A DNA stretch of 64,000 bases from NCBI GenBank assembly GCA_030323885.1, contig JASIRB010003192.1, positions 17,947-81,946 of the forward strand. The letters are read 5' to 3'. The position numbers were made by a program, and so were the translations under genes. The notes under the pieces were generated by a model. That model did not search any database, had not been told where the DNA came from, and worked only from the letters and a program-made list of their open reading frames with translations. This stretch comes from Branchipolynoe longqiensis. Taxonomy: Eukaryota > Annelida > Polychaeta > Phyllodocida > Polynoidae. Positions 19,852 to 30,649 of this stretch are shown one piece after another (position 1 is the first letter of the stretch; the number at the start of each line of letters is the position of its first letter).

Positions 19852-20520
19852 CGCATCCTGCCCGCCCGCACCCTGCCTGACTGCACCCTGCCCGCCCGCA
19901 CCCTGCCCACCCTCACCCTGCCCGCCCGCACCCTGCCTGACCGCACCCTGCCCGCCTGCACCCTGCCTGCCCGCATCCTGCCCAACAGCACCGTGCCTGC
20001 CCGCACGCACCCTGCCCGACCGCACCCTGCCCGCCCGCACCCTGCCCACCCTCACCCTGCCCGCCCGCACCCTGCCTGCCCTCACCCTGCCCACCCGCAC
20101 CCTGCCAACCCTCACCCTGCACGCCCACACCCTGCCTGCCCTCACCCTGCCCACCCGCACCCTGCCCACCCTCACCCTGCCCACCCGCACCCTGCCAACC
20201 CTCACCCTGCACGCCCACACCCTGCCTGCCCTCACCCTGCCCACCCGCACCCGCCCACCCTCACCCTGCCCGACTGCACCCTGCCCGCCCTCACCCTGCC
20301 TGCCCAGCACCCTGCCTGCCCGCACCCTGCCCCCGCCCCGCACCCTGCCCACGCACACCCTGCCCGCCCTCATTCTGCCCGCCCTCACCCTGCCCGCCCT
20401 CACCCTGCCCGCCCCGCACCCTGCCCGCCTCACCCTGCCCGACCGCACCCTGCCGCCTCCTCAACCGCCCGCCCGCCCGCACCCTGCCCGCCACCATCCT
20501 GCCCGCCCGCACCTCGCAGA
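19852..20520. repeat. GC-rich minisatellite (CACCCTGCCCGCCCG)
   Basis: About 40 copies of a ~16-18 bp unit (CTCACCCTGCCCGCCCGCAC type). Long ORFs on both strands (up to 326 codons plus, 225 minus) are pure repeat translations of Pro/His/Thr or Arg/Gly/Val and should not be annotated as genes. Confidence 0.93.
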
Positions 20521-20599
20521 CACGCGACCAGCGTGCAAGCGCCACTCTTCACTACTAACACAGGGCTTGTTGTCACTCTCACTAACATCTCACTTTCTT

Positions 20600-22085
20600 T
20601 GACCATCCTCTCTACACACTCAAGGACATGCCTTTATTCTGGTTTATGTTCTTCGTTGTTATATATGCAGTACAGTGCATTATACCAGTATTATCAAGAA
20701 TGTAGCTATCCCAGTAGTAAAGCTTTAACCCTTTTCTTCACACAATCAGGAGGTGATACTTTTACCCATGTTTATTTTATTTGCTTCTACGATTTGTTGT
20801 ATAATATGATTGTATAGTATGTAGTATAATATGTTTGTATTATATGTAGTATAAAGCACTATTCCAGTATTATGAAGAATATATATATCCCAGTAGTAGA
20901 GTTTTAACCACCCTCTGCACACAATCAGGGAGCATGTCTTTTTTTATGTTTATGTTCTTTGCTTGTCATGCACATTCACTTTTAAGTTCTTTGCTTGTAT
21001 AATATGTAGTATAATGCATTATGCCCGTATTATGAAGAATGCAGATATACCAGTAAAGCTGCGAACACACTGAATGTGTCACTGGCATGTGCATCAAGCG
21101 TCGCGCGTGCGTCAAAAATCAAAATGTATGTAATAAAGAGAACCCGAACACACTAGCGCGTGCGTTTCTCACGCGTGCGTCGCGCGTGCGTCACGAATCG
21201 CTTTTGGAGTGATTTTTTACACTTGACGCGTAGTGACGCGTGGCTTTTGACTGAATTTTCCCGACTTTGCCTGACTTTGCCCGACTTTGCATGACTTTGC
21301 CCAACTTTGCCTGACTTTGCCTGACTTTGCCTGACTTTTCCCGACTTTGCCTGACTTTGCCCGGTTTAGTTGAGGCTGCTTAAGCACATGGATGGAGACT
21401 GCTTCCTAACAGGTAGTTGCTTTCATAGTGGTTAGAACAAATGTTTGGACCGTCCTACATGTTTGGACCGTCCCATTTTTTCATATATCATATGGAGACT
21501 GCTTCCTAACCGGTAGTTGCTTTTGATAGTGGTTGGAGCACATGTTTGGACCGTCCTACTCTTCCCATCTGTTCGTTAGGTTGTTGGTTGGTTGGTTGTT
21601 GGTTGGTTGGTTGTTTGGTTGTTGGTTGGTTGGTTGTTGGCTGGTTGTTGGTTGGTTGTTTGGTTGTTGGTTGGGTGTGGATTGGTTGTTGGTTGTTTGG
21701 TTGTTGGTTGGTTGTTGGTTGATTAGACGCGTGGCAGACGCGTCCAGTGTGTTTGCTATTTACGCGTGAAAACCGCATGACGCACGCTTGTACTTGACGC
21801 CCATGCGACGCACGCGTCCTGTCTGTCCGTAGCTTTAGAGAGTGTGGAATATCCTCTTCACACAATCAGGGATCACGCCTGCTCCCGCCCCCATATTTAT
21901 GTTCTTTGCTTGTATAAATATTATGAAGAATGCAGATATCCCAGTAGTGTAGTCCTGACCACCCTCTGCACATCTGAAGTGTCATGCCTAAGTTCACGTG
22001 CATGTCCTTTGCTGCTATGATGTATAGTGTAATGCATTATACAAGTATTACGTTGAATGTAAATATCGCAGTAGTAAAGCTTTAA
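20600..22085. repeat. Degenerate ~150-bp tandem repeat, interrupted by MITE M4
   Basis: Units contain CACACAATCAGGG, TTTATGTTCTTTGCTTGTAT, ATTATGAAGAATGCAGATAT and CCCAGTAGTAAAGC in order. Three copies lie before 21055 and two after 21837, so M4 inserted into the array. Confidence 0.75.
21055..21836. mobile_element. Self-repeating MITE M4 (GCGTGCGTC sub-repeat)
   Basis: The ends are AAAGCTGCGAACACACTGAA and, inverted, AAAGCTACGGACAGACAGGA. Inside, GCGCGTGCGTC and ACGCGTGCGTC units recur near both ends. The middle holds CCGACTTTGCCTGACTTTGC repeats, a duplicated segment (GGAGACTGCTTCCTAAC at about 21391 and 21495), and a GGTTGTTGGTTGGTTG microsatellite at 21570-21722. No coding capacity. Confidence 0.7.
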
Positions 22086-22606
22086 CCATTTGATATGTAG
22101 GCGTCAAGCTAGAGGTTTGAGCTTGAGCAACCTGGACAACTGGTCGCAAGCACTGAGCTGACATGGTTCGTTGCGCGTGCAGGCTGCTACAGCGCCCCGC
22201 CGCCACGTCGGTGGTGTCTGCTGCCATTTAAAACATTAAATGCAATTCAAGCTGAGCGGGTTGACTGCGATTTGCTCGACCAGTTTGTTATTGGAGCGAA
22301 TTCGTCACAATGAATTAATAATATCTGAATTGTAATGCAATATATCAAAGAGTAGCAACGTACAAATACTAATGCAATCCCCTATCCAATGATCGCTGCT
22401 TCTGTTAGTGCAGTGCTCCTTCCAATGGTCGTTGAGATCAACACCTTTAGGTCCTGAGCGAAGCAATACACCATTGTACATGTGATATATAATGAATTGT
22501 GGGAGTATAACCAAAGACTATGTCACCTCCCAGTTAATGTGGCTCCCCACTATATATATATTATGTGTGTGCTGGTTCTTGTGTCACCTGTTAGTTGTCA
22601 ACTACT
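22086..22606. other. Unassigned stretch
   Basis: No gene, repeat array or element end recognised. The only longer minus-strand frame (22305-22514) has no family-like features. Confidence 0.45.
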
Positions 22607-22620
22607 GATTCTCCCACCAC

Positions 22621-22950
22621 CAGGGGCGGTGGGAGAATCGACAAGGCGCGGGCCTGGTGTGCGGGAGATCAGGAGTTTGGTTCAGGGTCGAGTCAAACCA
22701 ATGACTTTAAAGTTGATACTTGTTGCTTCCTAGCCTGGCGCTCTGCATTAATAGGATCGAACAAGGACTGATTAGCTCTGTTTCAGGATAATGTAACTGA
22801 GTGGGACATTGGGTCATGGTGCCGGTGGCCTAATTTCCCCAGTGGGGCAGCACTATAAAAGTTGGCATGAGTGCCTACTGTCACAAGTCAGAAGCCGTCC
22901 TGATATGACCTTAGATGTTGCAAGGAGATAAAATAACCACAAACAAAACA
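22621..22950 (+). mobile_element. SINE-A copy with 14-bp TSD
   Basis: Flanked by GATTCTCCCACCAC at 22607-22620 and 22951-22964. The head is a divergent tRNA-like sequence (ACAAGGCGCGGGCCTGGTGT). The body shows GTCAAACCAATGACTTTAAA and GGGGCAGCACTATAAAAG; the tail is CCTTAGATGTTGCAAGGAGA. Divergence suggests an older copy, yet the duplications are intact. Confidence 0.92.
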
Positions 22951-22964
22951 GATTCTCCCACCAC

Positions 22965-23420
22965 TGTTGGCCAGATTATAAACCTATTTTCGGTATATCG
23001 TGTCGCCTGGCAGAAGATACAAACTTCCATTCAAACAATCTCGTCTTCTTGTTCTCTCTGTTATACATTCTGAGTGTTTATATATGAATTGCATATCGAC
23101 TATAGTTGTGTCCATTATATATATATTATATGTACATATATATATCTGCTCATATAGGAGTCACAGATACACACAGCAGCAGCACTACACCGTACACCTA
23201 GTACCTCCCGGTACCATGTGGCTACAGTTTCTCGCCGCTGGGTGGCGCCTTGAGTTCCTGTGTCTGAGCGCTTTGTGTGTGATCACGTGACGTCTCACAC
23301 ACCGCTAAGCGCCCCTTGGCCCGGCCCGGCGTCTGCAACGAGACGAGTCCCAGTCTAATCTGGTTCCAGTCAGACACACCTGCGACCCAGATCACAGGAG
23401 ATGCCCGCTGACTGGCAACG

Positions 23421-23423
<3 letters not shown>
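22965..23423. other. Unassigned stretch
   Basis: Contains TA-rich patches (about 23115-23150) but no gene or repeat I can name. Confidence 0.4.
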
Positions 23424-23503
<80 letters not shown>

Positions 23504-23506
23504 ATA
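23424..23506. repeat. (TA)n microsatellite
   Basis: About 40 TA dinucleotides, directly preceding an X repeat. Confidence 0.95.
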
Positions 23507-23509
23507 CAT

Positions 23510-24440
23510 ATGAAGTGGGCGTGTCTACTCGCCTTGAGCAATTTGCGCACTCGTCCAACGAGAGCGCAAATTGCTTCCGCATGTGCACGCGACGGTTCGC
23601 GGGGGTAAAGCGTTGCTTAGCGACTAGCTAAGCAACGGAAGGAGGTCGGGCGTTCGGGGCCTGACCCGGCAGACGTGTTTATTCGCGCTCTGTCATTTTC
23701 AGCCGATATTCGGTCTTTTTCTTATCTAAATTCTAAAACCAAGGTAATCAAATCACACGGGAGGAAAAGGGAGTTAGTAGCGCCTTAAATAGGTATGCAT
23801 ATTTCGCTGGTATCCTTGTTAGTTATGGTAAGAATAAAGTCGTGAGCTCTCGTGAAGGTGGACTGAGACGTTCCTTGCATTCTTTACTATCCTCCAGTAT
23901 TATTGTGGATTAACCGCTATAGAAAACCTGATATTCGATTGCTTTATATGTAATTAAGGGCCTTAAGCCTAAGTAGGCCTTATGCAGTTACTTACTCCAT
24001 CTGTGGGAATATAATGACAGACTATAACAGAATTTAACGTAGTGTTACTTCAAGGCGGAAATTAACGACATTAACTTAGAACTGATTATCAGTGACAGCG
24101 GCGGCATCCCTAGCCGTACGCGTACTTCTAGAATTATTCAGTAACACAATTAATATACCGAAATGCGAAGGGGACAGCCAGCTAGTTGAAATAACCTAAC
24201 TTATAGAAGTAGGGAAACTTTAGGCCTATAGGCGCGCTCGTCGGCGAATTGCGTATGTAGATGAAACTCTGGCTGGCCGCCTTTCGCGCGGGGCGGACAC
24301 CGACGGCGATGGACTACCTGCAGACGGGAGGAGGAGCCGCAGCAGCCCGCGGCAGGCTCAGGAATTTCACATGGAAATTATTACATAACATTAACACGTT
24401 AGGCTCGCCTTAGGCGGGGGCAGATTAGCCGAACGGTTAA

Positions 24441-24446
<6 letters not shown>
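23510..24446 (+). repeat. Family X repeat, ~0.93 kb copy
   Basis: It begins TGAAGTGGGCGTGTCTACTC and ends GCCGAACGGTTAAACATACA. A related copy is at 26985-27890, and the 3' ~150 bp also occur at 18380-18531. Near the start there is a strong hairpin (GAGCAATTTGCGC ... GCGCAAATTGCTTC, about 23537-23578) and a second one (GTTGCTTAGC / GCTAAGCAAC, about 23612-23636). A shared block reads GAGACGTTCCTTGCATTC (about 23864). No ORF. Class unknown. Confidence 0.7.
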
Positions 24447-24479
<33 letters not shown>

Positions 24480-24480
<1 letters not shown>

Positions 24481-24656
24481 CTCTCTAACCGACCACCTCC
24501 ACAGATCGACCACTCCCCTATATCGATCGCTTTATTTGAATCCCAAATGTTTGCCATACAATACCATTGTAACGATAAACAAACTCCTTAAACTGACCAC
24601 CTCCCTAAATGGACCATTTAAAGTCAGTCCCATGGGTCGGTCGAGAGGTTTTACTG
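24480..24656. mobile_element. Deleted copy of the pogo-like MITE
   Basis: CTCTCTAACCGACCACCTCC matches the element at 18778-19063. The right end (GAGAGGTTTTACTG then TA) is complete, while the left terminus has lost CAGTAAAA and the centre is deleted. It sits in the same position as its relative: after an X end and a TA microsatellite. Confidence 0.8.
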
Positions 24657-24897
24657 TATATATATATAGGTATATTAGCAGAGTTTGCGACATGTTGGGG
24701 TCGGTCAGTGAGTGACTGGGCGTCTTGCGTTCTAGCAACATTTGGAGGTTTTATCAGGATGGAACAACACATTGATTGTGGTTTTACAGTGCTGCCTCCC
24801 AGTGATACTACAGTGCCATGATGTGTTATCCTGAAGCTGGGCCAACCTTGTCCTAGTTATACCAAACTGCAGACAATATACTGACATGTGCCATTTT

Positions 24898-25075
24898 GAA
24901 AAATTGTATAGTCCGATGGTTTTGAGTTTTAGCCATTTTCTGAGATAAATAGATTGGAGTAATCGTTATAATCTACCTTACTTTTGTTTGAAGTGACTTT
25001 TATTTTAAATTGCTAAATTTGGAGATATTTTAATTAAAAACGTGCCAAATTAATTTTGTCAAGTTAAATATGCAT
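24898..25075. repeat. MITE-arm fragment (TATAGTCCGATG family)
   Basis: TTGTATAGTCCGATGGTTTT, TAATCTACCTTACTTTTGTT and CAAATTAATTTTGTCAAG follow the same order as the arm at 41439-41640. Confidence 0.75.
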
Positions 25076-25085
25076 AATCAAATTT

Positions 25086-25934
25086 AGCCCCAGTCAGACC
25101 TCACTGGATTGAGGAACCGGATAGAAAACGGACACTGTCCGGTGAAATACGGCAATGTACGGTTTATATATGGCTGGCATCCGGCTTGTCCATTATCTGT
25201 CTGGTGGTGTCTGGTGGTGTCCGGTACAAGTTTTGAACATGCACAAAATTTGTACCGGACACCACTGGACTGATGTGTATGGTTGGTGTCTGTTTTAAGT
25301 CCGTTTTGTCTGTTTTGTCCGTTTCATGTCCGTAATGCTAGGTACACACCTACCATATATGATTCGCGCACTAAAACTCGCGACCTGACCCGACCCGCTT
25401 AAAACTGAAAACGAGCCGATTCATTTTTCGAATCGCGAATCGCAATCGTAAGGAAGCAGTTTTAGCCCTAAAAATGAGTTTTAAGTCGCGAATCGCAATC
25501 GGTAGGTGTGCTAGGGGAGTGCACACCTCACGACTTTTGGGCAGTTTTAGATCGTATACGGTAGGTGGGTGCGGAAAAATGGTAGGTGTGTACCTAGCAT
25601 TACTCATCCATTAGGTATCCGGTTTGTATCCTGAATAGTCCGTTGACGGTGCTGTGGGAATTCGGTCCATTGGATTTTGGCGCATCCGTGAACAGTCTGG
25701 TAGGTGTCCGGTAGGTGTCCGGTTGGTGTCCGTTTGATGTCTGGTCCATCCGTTTGACACTCATTTGCCATCTGGTTCTCGTCTGTTGACTATTCGTTAA
25801 TGTACCTTTCTTGTCCGTTTAGTGTCCGTTTTGTCTGGTGGCCATTGCAACAGTTTGACACCGGACACCACTGGACTAGACAATTATTTGTCCGGTGGTG
25901 TCCGGTACTCAGTACGGTAAGGTGTGACTGGGCC
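25086..25934. mobile_element. Self-repeating MITE M5 (TGTCCGGTGG sub-repeat)
   Basis: The ends are GCCCCAGTCAGACCTCACTG and, inverted, GGCCCAGTCACACCTTACCG. The interior is filled with TGTCCGGT/TGTCTGGTGG variants. A strong hairpin at 25219-25260 carries the core TTTTGAACATGCACAAAA, flanked by GTCCGGTACAA and its complement. That core is almost identical to M2's. A second TIR element is nested inside at 25333-25604. Confidence 0.78.
25333..25604. mobile_element. Small TIR element nested in M5
   Basis: Perfect 25-bp terminal inverted repeats begin GTAATGCTAGGTACACACCT (25333-25357 and 25580-25604). Inside, GCGAATCGCAATCG occurs twice (about 25433 and 25487), and GTAGGTGTG echoes the terminus. 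No coding capacity. Confidence 0.82.
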
Positions 25935-25989
25935 TTTAGGTTTGAAAATGTTATGTTTTCATCAGACTGGAATGTTAAAGTCTTGCCTT

Positions 25990-26795
25990 GGGCCGGTGTA
26001 GGACTTTCAAAACACTACCCGGTTGAAAACACTTCGGTAGTGAGTTCAAAACACTACTATTAAGTTCAAAACACTACCCTTACATACGTCCAAAACACTA
26101 CCCAAGTTGAAAACACTATCATAATACGGAAGTGGGGGCTGTAATGCCGCAAAATTTAACCTACTGGTATTGGTATACACTGATCATGGTGTGACATTTG
26201 AAGCACATACTAGGTGGTTTGGTTGTTGGGAGTTTTACGTCGGTGCAACATCTAGGGTCATATCAGGACACATACTATAGTACTAGTAGTATACGCTGAT
26301 AGTGCTGTGGCGTCTGCACCAAGTATTAGTATTCGCTGATGGTGCTGCGGCGATTTAAGCACATATTAGTATACGCTGATGGCGCTGCGGCGTTTGAAGC
26401 ACATATATAGTAGTATACGCTGCACACTGCCACACCCTACTGCATTCTTCTCCACCCTACTGCATTCTTCTCCACCCTACTGCATACTGCCCCACCCTAG
26501 TGCATACTGCCCCACCCTACTGCATACTGCCCCACCCTACTGCATACTGCCTCACCCTACTACAAATAAAAATGATTATGCAGCAATTATTATTTTTTAA
26601 ATGACAGTAGTGTTTTGAACTTGAAGGTAGTGTTTTGGACTTAAGGATAGTGTTTTGAGTGTGGCCACAGTAGGGTTTTGAACCTACCTTCAACTAGGTT
26701 GAAAACACTACTGTAGTGTTTTGAACATAGGTTGAAAACACTACCGTAGTGTTTTAGTGGGGTAGTGTTTTGAACTTACTACACCAGCATTGTAC
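25990..26795. mobile_element. Self-repeating MITE M6 (TTCAAAACACTACC sub-repeat)
   Basis: The left end shows CCGGTGTAGGACTTTCAAAA, and the right end inverted shows GCTGGTGTAGTAAGTTCAAA. Five copies of TTCAAAACACTACC-like motif lie on the left flank, and inverted GTAGTGTTTTGAAC copies on the right flank. The middle holds TATACGCTGATGGTGCTGCG repeats (about 26290-26415), a CCCACCCTACTGCATACTG array (26430-26560) and an antisense SINE tail. Confidence 0.7.
26219..26271 (-). mobile_element. SINE-A tail-only fragment
   Basis: GTTGGGAGTTTTACGTCGGT, then CAACATCTAGGGTCATATCAG is the reverse complement of the SINE-A 3' end. The head and body are missing. Confidence 0.75.
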
Positions 26796-26984
26796 CGACC
26801 ACCACTCTAATGGTAACACGAGGGGAGACCATCCGATTTACTAACTATCACTAGTCAGTCAGTCAGTCAGGAGCAGAATCGTTATCACACTCCCATTTCA
26901 AATGTTGGCTGAGGCCGTTGCTCAAACTCTGTCTATGTATGGCTAGGAACCTCGCTGTGAACTTGAATATTCACTATCAATGCA

Positions 26985-27890
26985 TATATATGAAATGGGC
27001 AAGACTATAAACGAGCTGTGGCCGGTGCAAGCTGGGGTCGAGCAACCCGTATATGGAAATGCGGGCTGCTTGTCAATACAAACTCGCATTGGCCATCAAA
27101 TGCGGGGAAGGGTTCGCTGCTGTAACGCATTGCTAGGAGACGCGCTGCGGCTTCCTGCGTTATACTCCTAGCAACATAGAAGGTTTGAGCCATCGGGCCC
27201 GGACCCATCGGACGTGCTTTAGGAGTGCTCTGATGTTTTAGACAATAATATGGCTTTAAAAACAGTAATTGAAAGTATCTTGACTTTGAAAGAAATGGAG
27301 GGGAAGTATTTATTCATATGATTGACATTGGAAGAGATTAGATGGTGTTTGGTAGGAACAGTAATAAAGTTGTCAGCTCTTAAAATGTGATTGAGACGTT
27401 CCTTGCATTCCTTACCCTTTACAATACTAACAGTCATGGTCAACCCCCTAACGATAGTTCATTATTATATCTATTACTATTGGCCTTTTGTGCAGACGAT
27501 GGAGTAATGTAGACATTACAGTAAGGTAGAATAACCTTCTCCTCTGGACTAGTAACCACCTTCTTAATACGGACAATAACAATAATGGGTAATGTCTCGG
27601 GTGTTTATAACTGACAGCGGCGGTGGAGTATACTGTCGGCCTTAACATAGAAGCATATGAGTAATAGCAGTTACAACGAAAACGATATGTGGGGATAGAA
27701 CCTGTGAACACTTATTACATAGGCTGTCAACACCTGGATGGGATCACATTGACCAATACATGGAATGGCTATGACAGGCGAGAGGGGGAGAGGCAGCGGC
27801 AAGGAAAGACAGCGGTGGCCAGAAGCAAGAGCGCGGAATAATTATAGATTTTAATAGAACGATCAAGTAAAAGCAGAACGGTTAAATATG
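26985..27890 (+). repeat. Family X repeat, diverged copy
   Basis: It begins TGAAATGGGCAAGACTATAA. The shared block TGAGACGTTCCTTGCATTCC lies at about 27391, and it ends GCAGAACGGTTAAATATG. It is alignable in order with 23510-24446 but poorly conserved between blocks. No ORF. Confidence 0.6.
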
Positions 27891-28027
27891 TATACACTAC
27901 CTCGATTAGTATTTTCTGCTAACTGTTTTTTTCTCTTCTCGGGTAAGTGTTAACTCTGTGAATTAACTGATCTGTTTTTGTAGCTCATCACCCCTCAGTC
28001 AATGCAGGGTGTACCTGCCAGGAGAGG

Positions 28028-28380
28028 TTTTGTTTGTTTATTGTTGTTTTACGTCCTAGTTACATCGAAGGTCATATCAGAATGGGTACCGACTTGTGAC
28101 AGTGCGCACTCATGGCGACTTTGTAGTGCTGCCCCACTGGGAGACCAGGCCACCAGCATGATGACCTGATATCCCACTCAGTCACATTATCCTGACTCTG
28201 AGCCAACCAGTCCTTGCCCCATCCTAATAATGCCGAGGTCCAGGCTAGGAAGCGACACGTATCAATGTTTTAGTCATTGGTTTGACTCGGCCAGGGTTCG
28301 AACCCATGAACCCATGGGTTCAGATCCCCCAATCTCCCAAAACATGAGACGGATGCTCAACTCAATCGGCCATCCCATCT
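28028..28380 (-). mobile_element. SINE-A copy
   Basis: From TTGTTTGTTTATTGTTGTTT ACGTCCTAG (inverted tail) through the body to TCGGCCATCCCATC (inverted tRNA-like A box). The B box is inverted as GGGTTCGAACCC at 28293-28304. No clear target duplication; the head abuts the LTR-like sequence that starts at 28381. Confidence 0.88.
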
Positions 28381-28763
28381 TGTAACATATTTGGGAATTT
28401 TGGGGTAACTTTTATTTAGTGCTATGCAGCCAACAGGCTGCCGGGTACCAGCTAACTAGGTCACCTGACTGGTACCTGGCTGCATTGATACTCTGCAGCC
28501 AATGGGCTGCCGGGTCCCAGCTAAAGTCATCTGACTGATACCCGGATTAAAACCTATAAATAAGGGTGCAAGTCACATACTCTCTGTCTTTCACCACAGC
28601 CACCAGCCAGTCCAGACTATGTACATGTGCCTGTAGCAACTATGTTGAGATTAAAACAACCGCGTGAGTACAATATTGTCTTCTTGTGGATGTTTCAGAC
28701 ACTGAGCCTACCAGGATAGCCGAAGTAGATAAGGGATATATAAAAAGAAACACAAACATTTCA
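28381..28763 (+). mobile_element. Probable LTR of a gypsy-like retrotransposon
   Basis: The 383-bp segment starts TGTAAC and ends TTTCA (TG...CA). It has a duplicated ~70-bp block (GCAGCCAAYRGGCTGCCGGG at about 28427 and 28496), as often seen in U3 enhancers. A TATA box (CCTATAAATAAGG, about 28549) follows. A primer binding site lies immediately after it. No second LTR and no internal genes are visible in the window, so it is a truncated copy. Confidence 0.55.
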
Positions 28764-28764
28764 G

Positions 28765-28778
28765 TGGCGACCATGACA
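28765..28778 (+). promoter_or_regulatory. Primer binding site, tRNA-Arg type
   Basis: TGGCGACCATGACA, one base after the LTR end. It is complementary to the 3' end of a metazoan tRNA-Arg (CCA end included) with one mismatch, by my memory of that tRNA sequence. Confidence 0.55.
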
Positions 28779-29481
28779 TTTTAACTCCAACTTCTGGGCT
28801 TGGTGTCTGAATTGTCCACATGTCGGCCATTTTATTGTACACACATGTTTTTCACTTGGACTGATGGGTGGTTGTCTGGAAAGTGCCACATACACACACA
28901 TGAGCATGGTGTGCAGCATGTAAATGTGTTCTGTTCGGTGTGTGATGTTCAAGTCAATTATTATGAATAGTTATTGCGCAATATAACTAAGGACTGCTTG
29001 TTCATAGTTGGGGACCAAGCTAAGTAGCACTAAGTTACGCAGTGACAGTCGGCCAGAAAACGGCGCTTCGAATAGTGCCACATATGGATTCAGTGTGGAA
29101 TTGTGTAATCAGCATGGTGAGTATTTATATCATTCATGATGTTTTATTTTACATTCTGGAATTACAGTTGGTGCTTGTAGGCAAGACATAAAAACATATT
29201 TTCTTTAATTCAAACTGCTATAACTTTCTTAATATTTACTGTAGACAAAGTTGTACGACTATCATGTTTAAGCCTGTCCAAGCCAATTCCATTGCTATCT
29301 GTTCCATTGAGATAGCATGCATTGTTTTGTTTTTAAAGTTTGTTTAAAATTGTCACGTACTACTGATAAAATGGGGATTCTACTTAAATACAGATTGGAG
29401 CTCTATTTAATGTCTATTTGTATAAACTAGTCTTTGCATTATCCTAGCAATGTAGAGTATCAGGCAAGGTAACATCAAGTA
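28779..29481. other. Unassigned stretch downstream of the LTR
   Basis: No gag or pol coding remains after the primer site and no other element is recognised. Confidence 0.45.
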
Positions 29482-29515
29482 TGTGCTTGGTTTGACTCGG
29501 CAGGGAATCGAGCAC
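29482..29515 (-). mobile_element. SINE-A B-box fragment
   Basis: TGGTTTGACTCGGCAGGGAATCG is the inverted B-box/body junction of SINE-A (CGAGTCAAACCA). Flanks are lost. Confidence 0.55.
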
Positions 29516-29520
29516 GGGAT

Positions 29521-29972
29521 ATGCGTAGACGTAGACCTGGCCATAGACATAGACATCGACACAGACATACACATGGATACCGATCTAGCCTGAGACATGG
29601 ATATAGGCATAGACATAGAAATATGGTCATGGGCATAGATCTATGTGCAGATATGGACATAGACATGGTTGTAGACATGGGCATGGATATAGGCATTACT
29701 ATGGACATAGATCTAGGTACAGACATGGACATCCACATGGTTATAGACATGGGCATAGATATAGACATATATATGGATAGAGATCTAGGTACATGCATGG
29801 ACATAGACATGGTTATGGACATGGGCATGGATATAGACATAGATATGGACAGAGATCTATGCACAGACCTGGACATAGACATGGTTATAGACATGGCCAT
29901 GGATATAGACATAGATATGGACACAGGTATAGGTACAGACATGGACATGGATATAAATCTAGGTACGGTCAT

Positions 29973-30012
<40 letters not shown>
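29521..30012. repeat. GACATA/GACATG hexanucleotide array ending in (TA)n
   Basis: About 80 imperfect 6-bp units. The His/Gly/Asp- and Met/Ser-rich ORFs on both strands (up to 205 codons) are repeat translations. Confidence 0.93.
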
Positions 30013-30015
<3 letters not shown>

Positions 30016-30649
30016 TATACATGGACAAAGACATAGACAGAGATGTAATAAATATAGGCAACACCATAAACATATGACTGGGAAATCATCACTTAGGTTT
30101 TAAATTGTGGCTCGTACCTTGGCAGAAAAGTCATAGCCATTAAAACCAAGTGACAGAAGCTAGTGTTGAATTATGAGCCATTGCATATCTGAGGTTGTTA
30201 ATGCGCTGTTTATTTGATACTTTACGAACAAGAATTGAGTGCCTGACAATGAACCGAAATAGATAATGCACAGCACATACAAGTCGTGATGTCGATGTTT
30301 GCTGCACAATACTACATCAGTGTAGGGCTTCGGGAGGCACTGCTACCCAGCTTGTACTGGGAGTCTCGGCGTGGCTCACTCACTGGTAACCGACATATCA
30401 AACCAATATCCACGGGCTGAACGCGCCCTGACCTGGATGCACACAGACACACATGACTTGTGTTTTTGGTGTTGCCTGGTGACGAGTTTAGGCCGCAGTG
30501 TTTACAATGGCCACATATAGACTACACTCGTTAAGAGTGGGCGAGGATGGCCGTTAGTTTGTGAGTGATATGCTGCCGTCACGCTTCAGTGCACATGTAG
30601 GGTGGAACCTCCAACCACGCAGGAACTAACAACTAGCAGACGCGCCGAG
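30013..30649. other. Unassigned stretch
   Basis: No gene or named repeat seen. Confidence 0.4.

Noticed and set aside
19715..20817. Long plus- and minus-strand ORFs (326 and 225 codons)
   Set aside because: They translate a GC-rich minisatellite; composition is Pro/His/Thr or Arg/Gly/Val only and all frames are open.
29475..30092. 205-codon Met/Ser-rich ORF and its plus-strand counterparts
   Set aside because: Translation of a hexanucleotide GACATA array; no domain.
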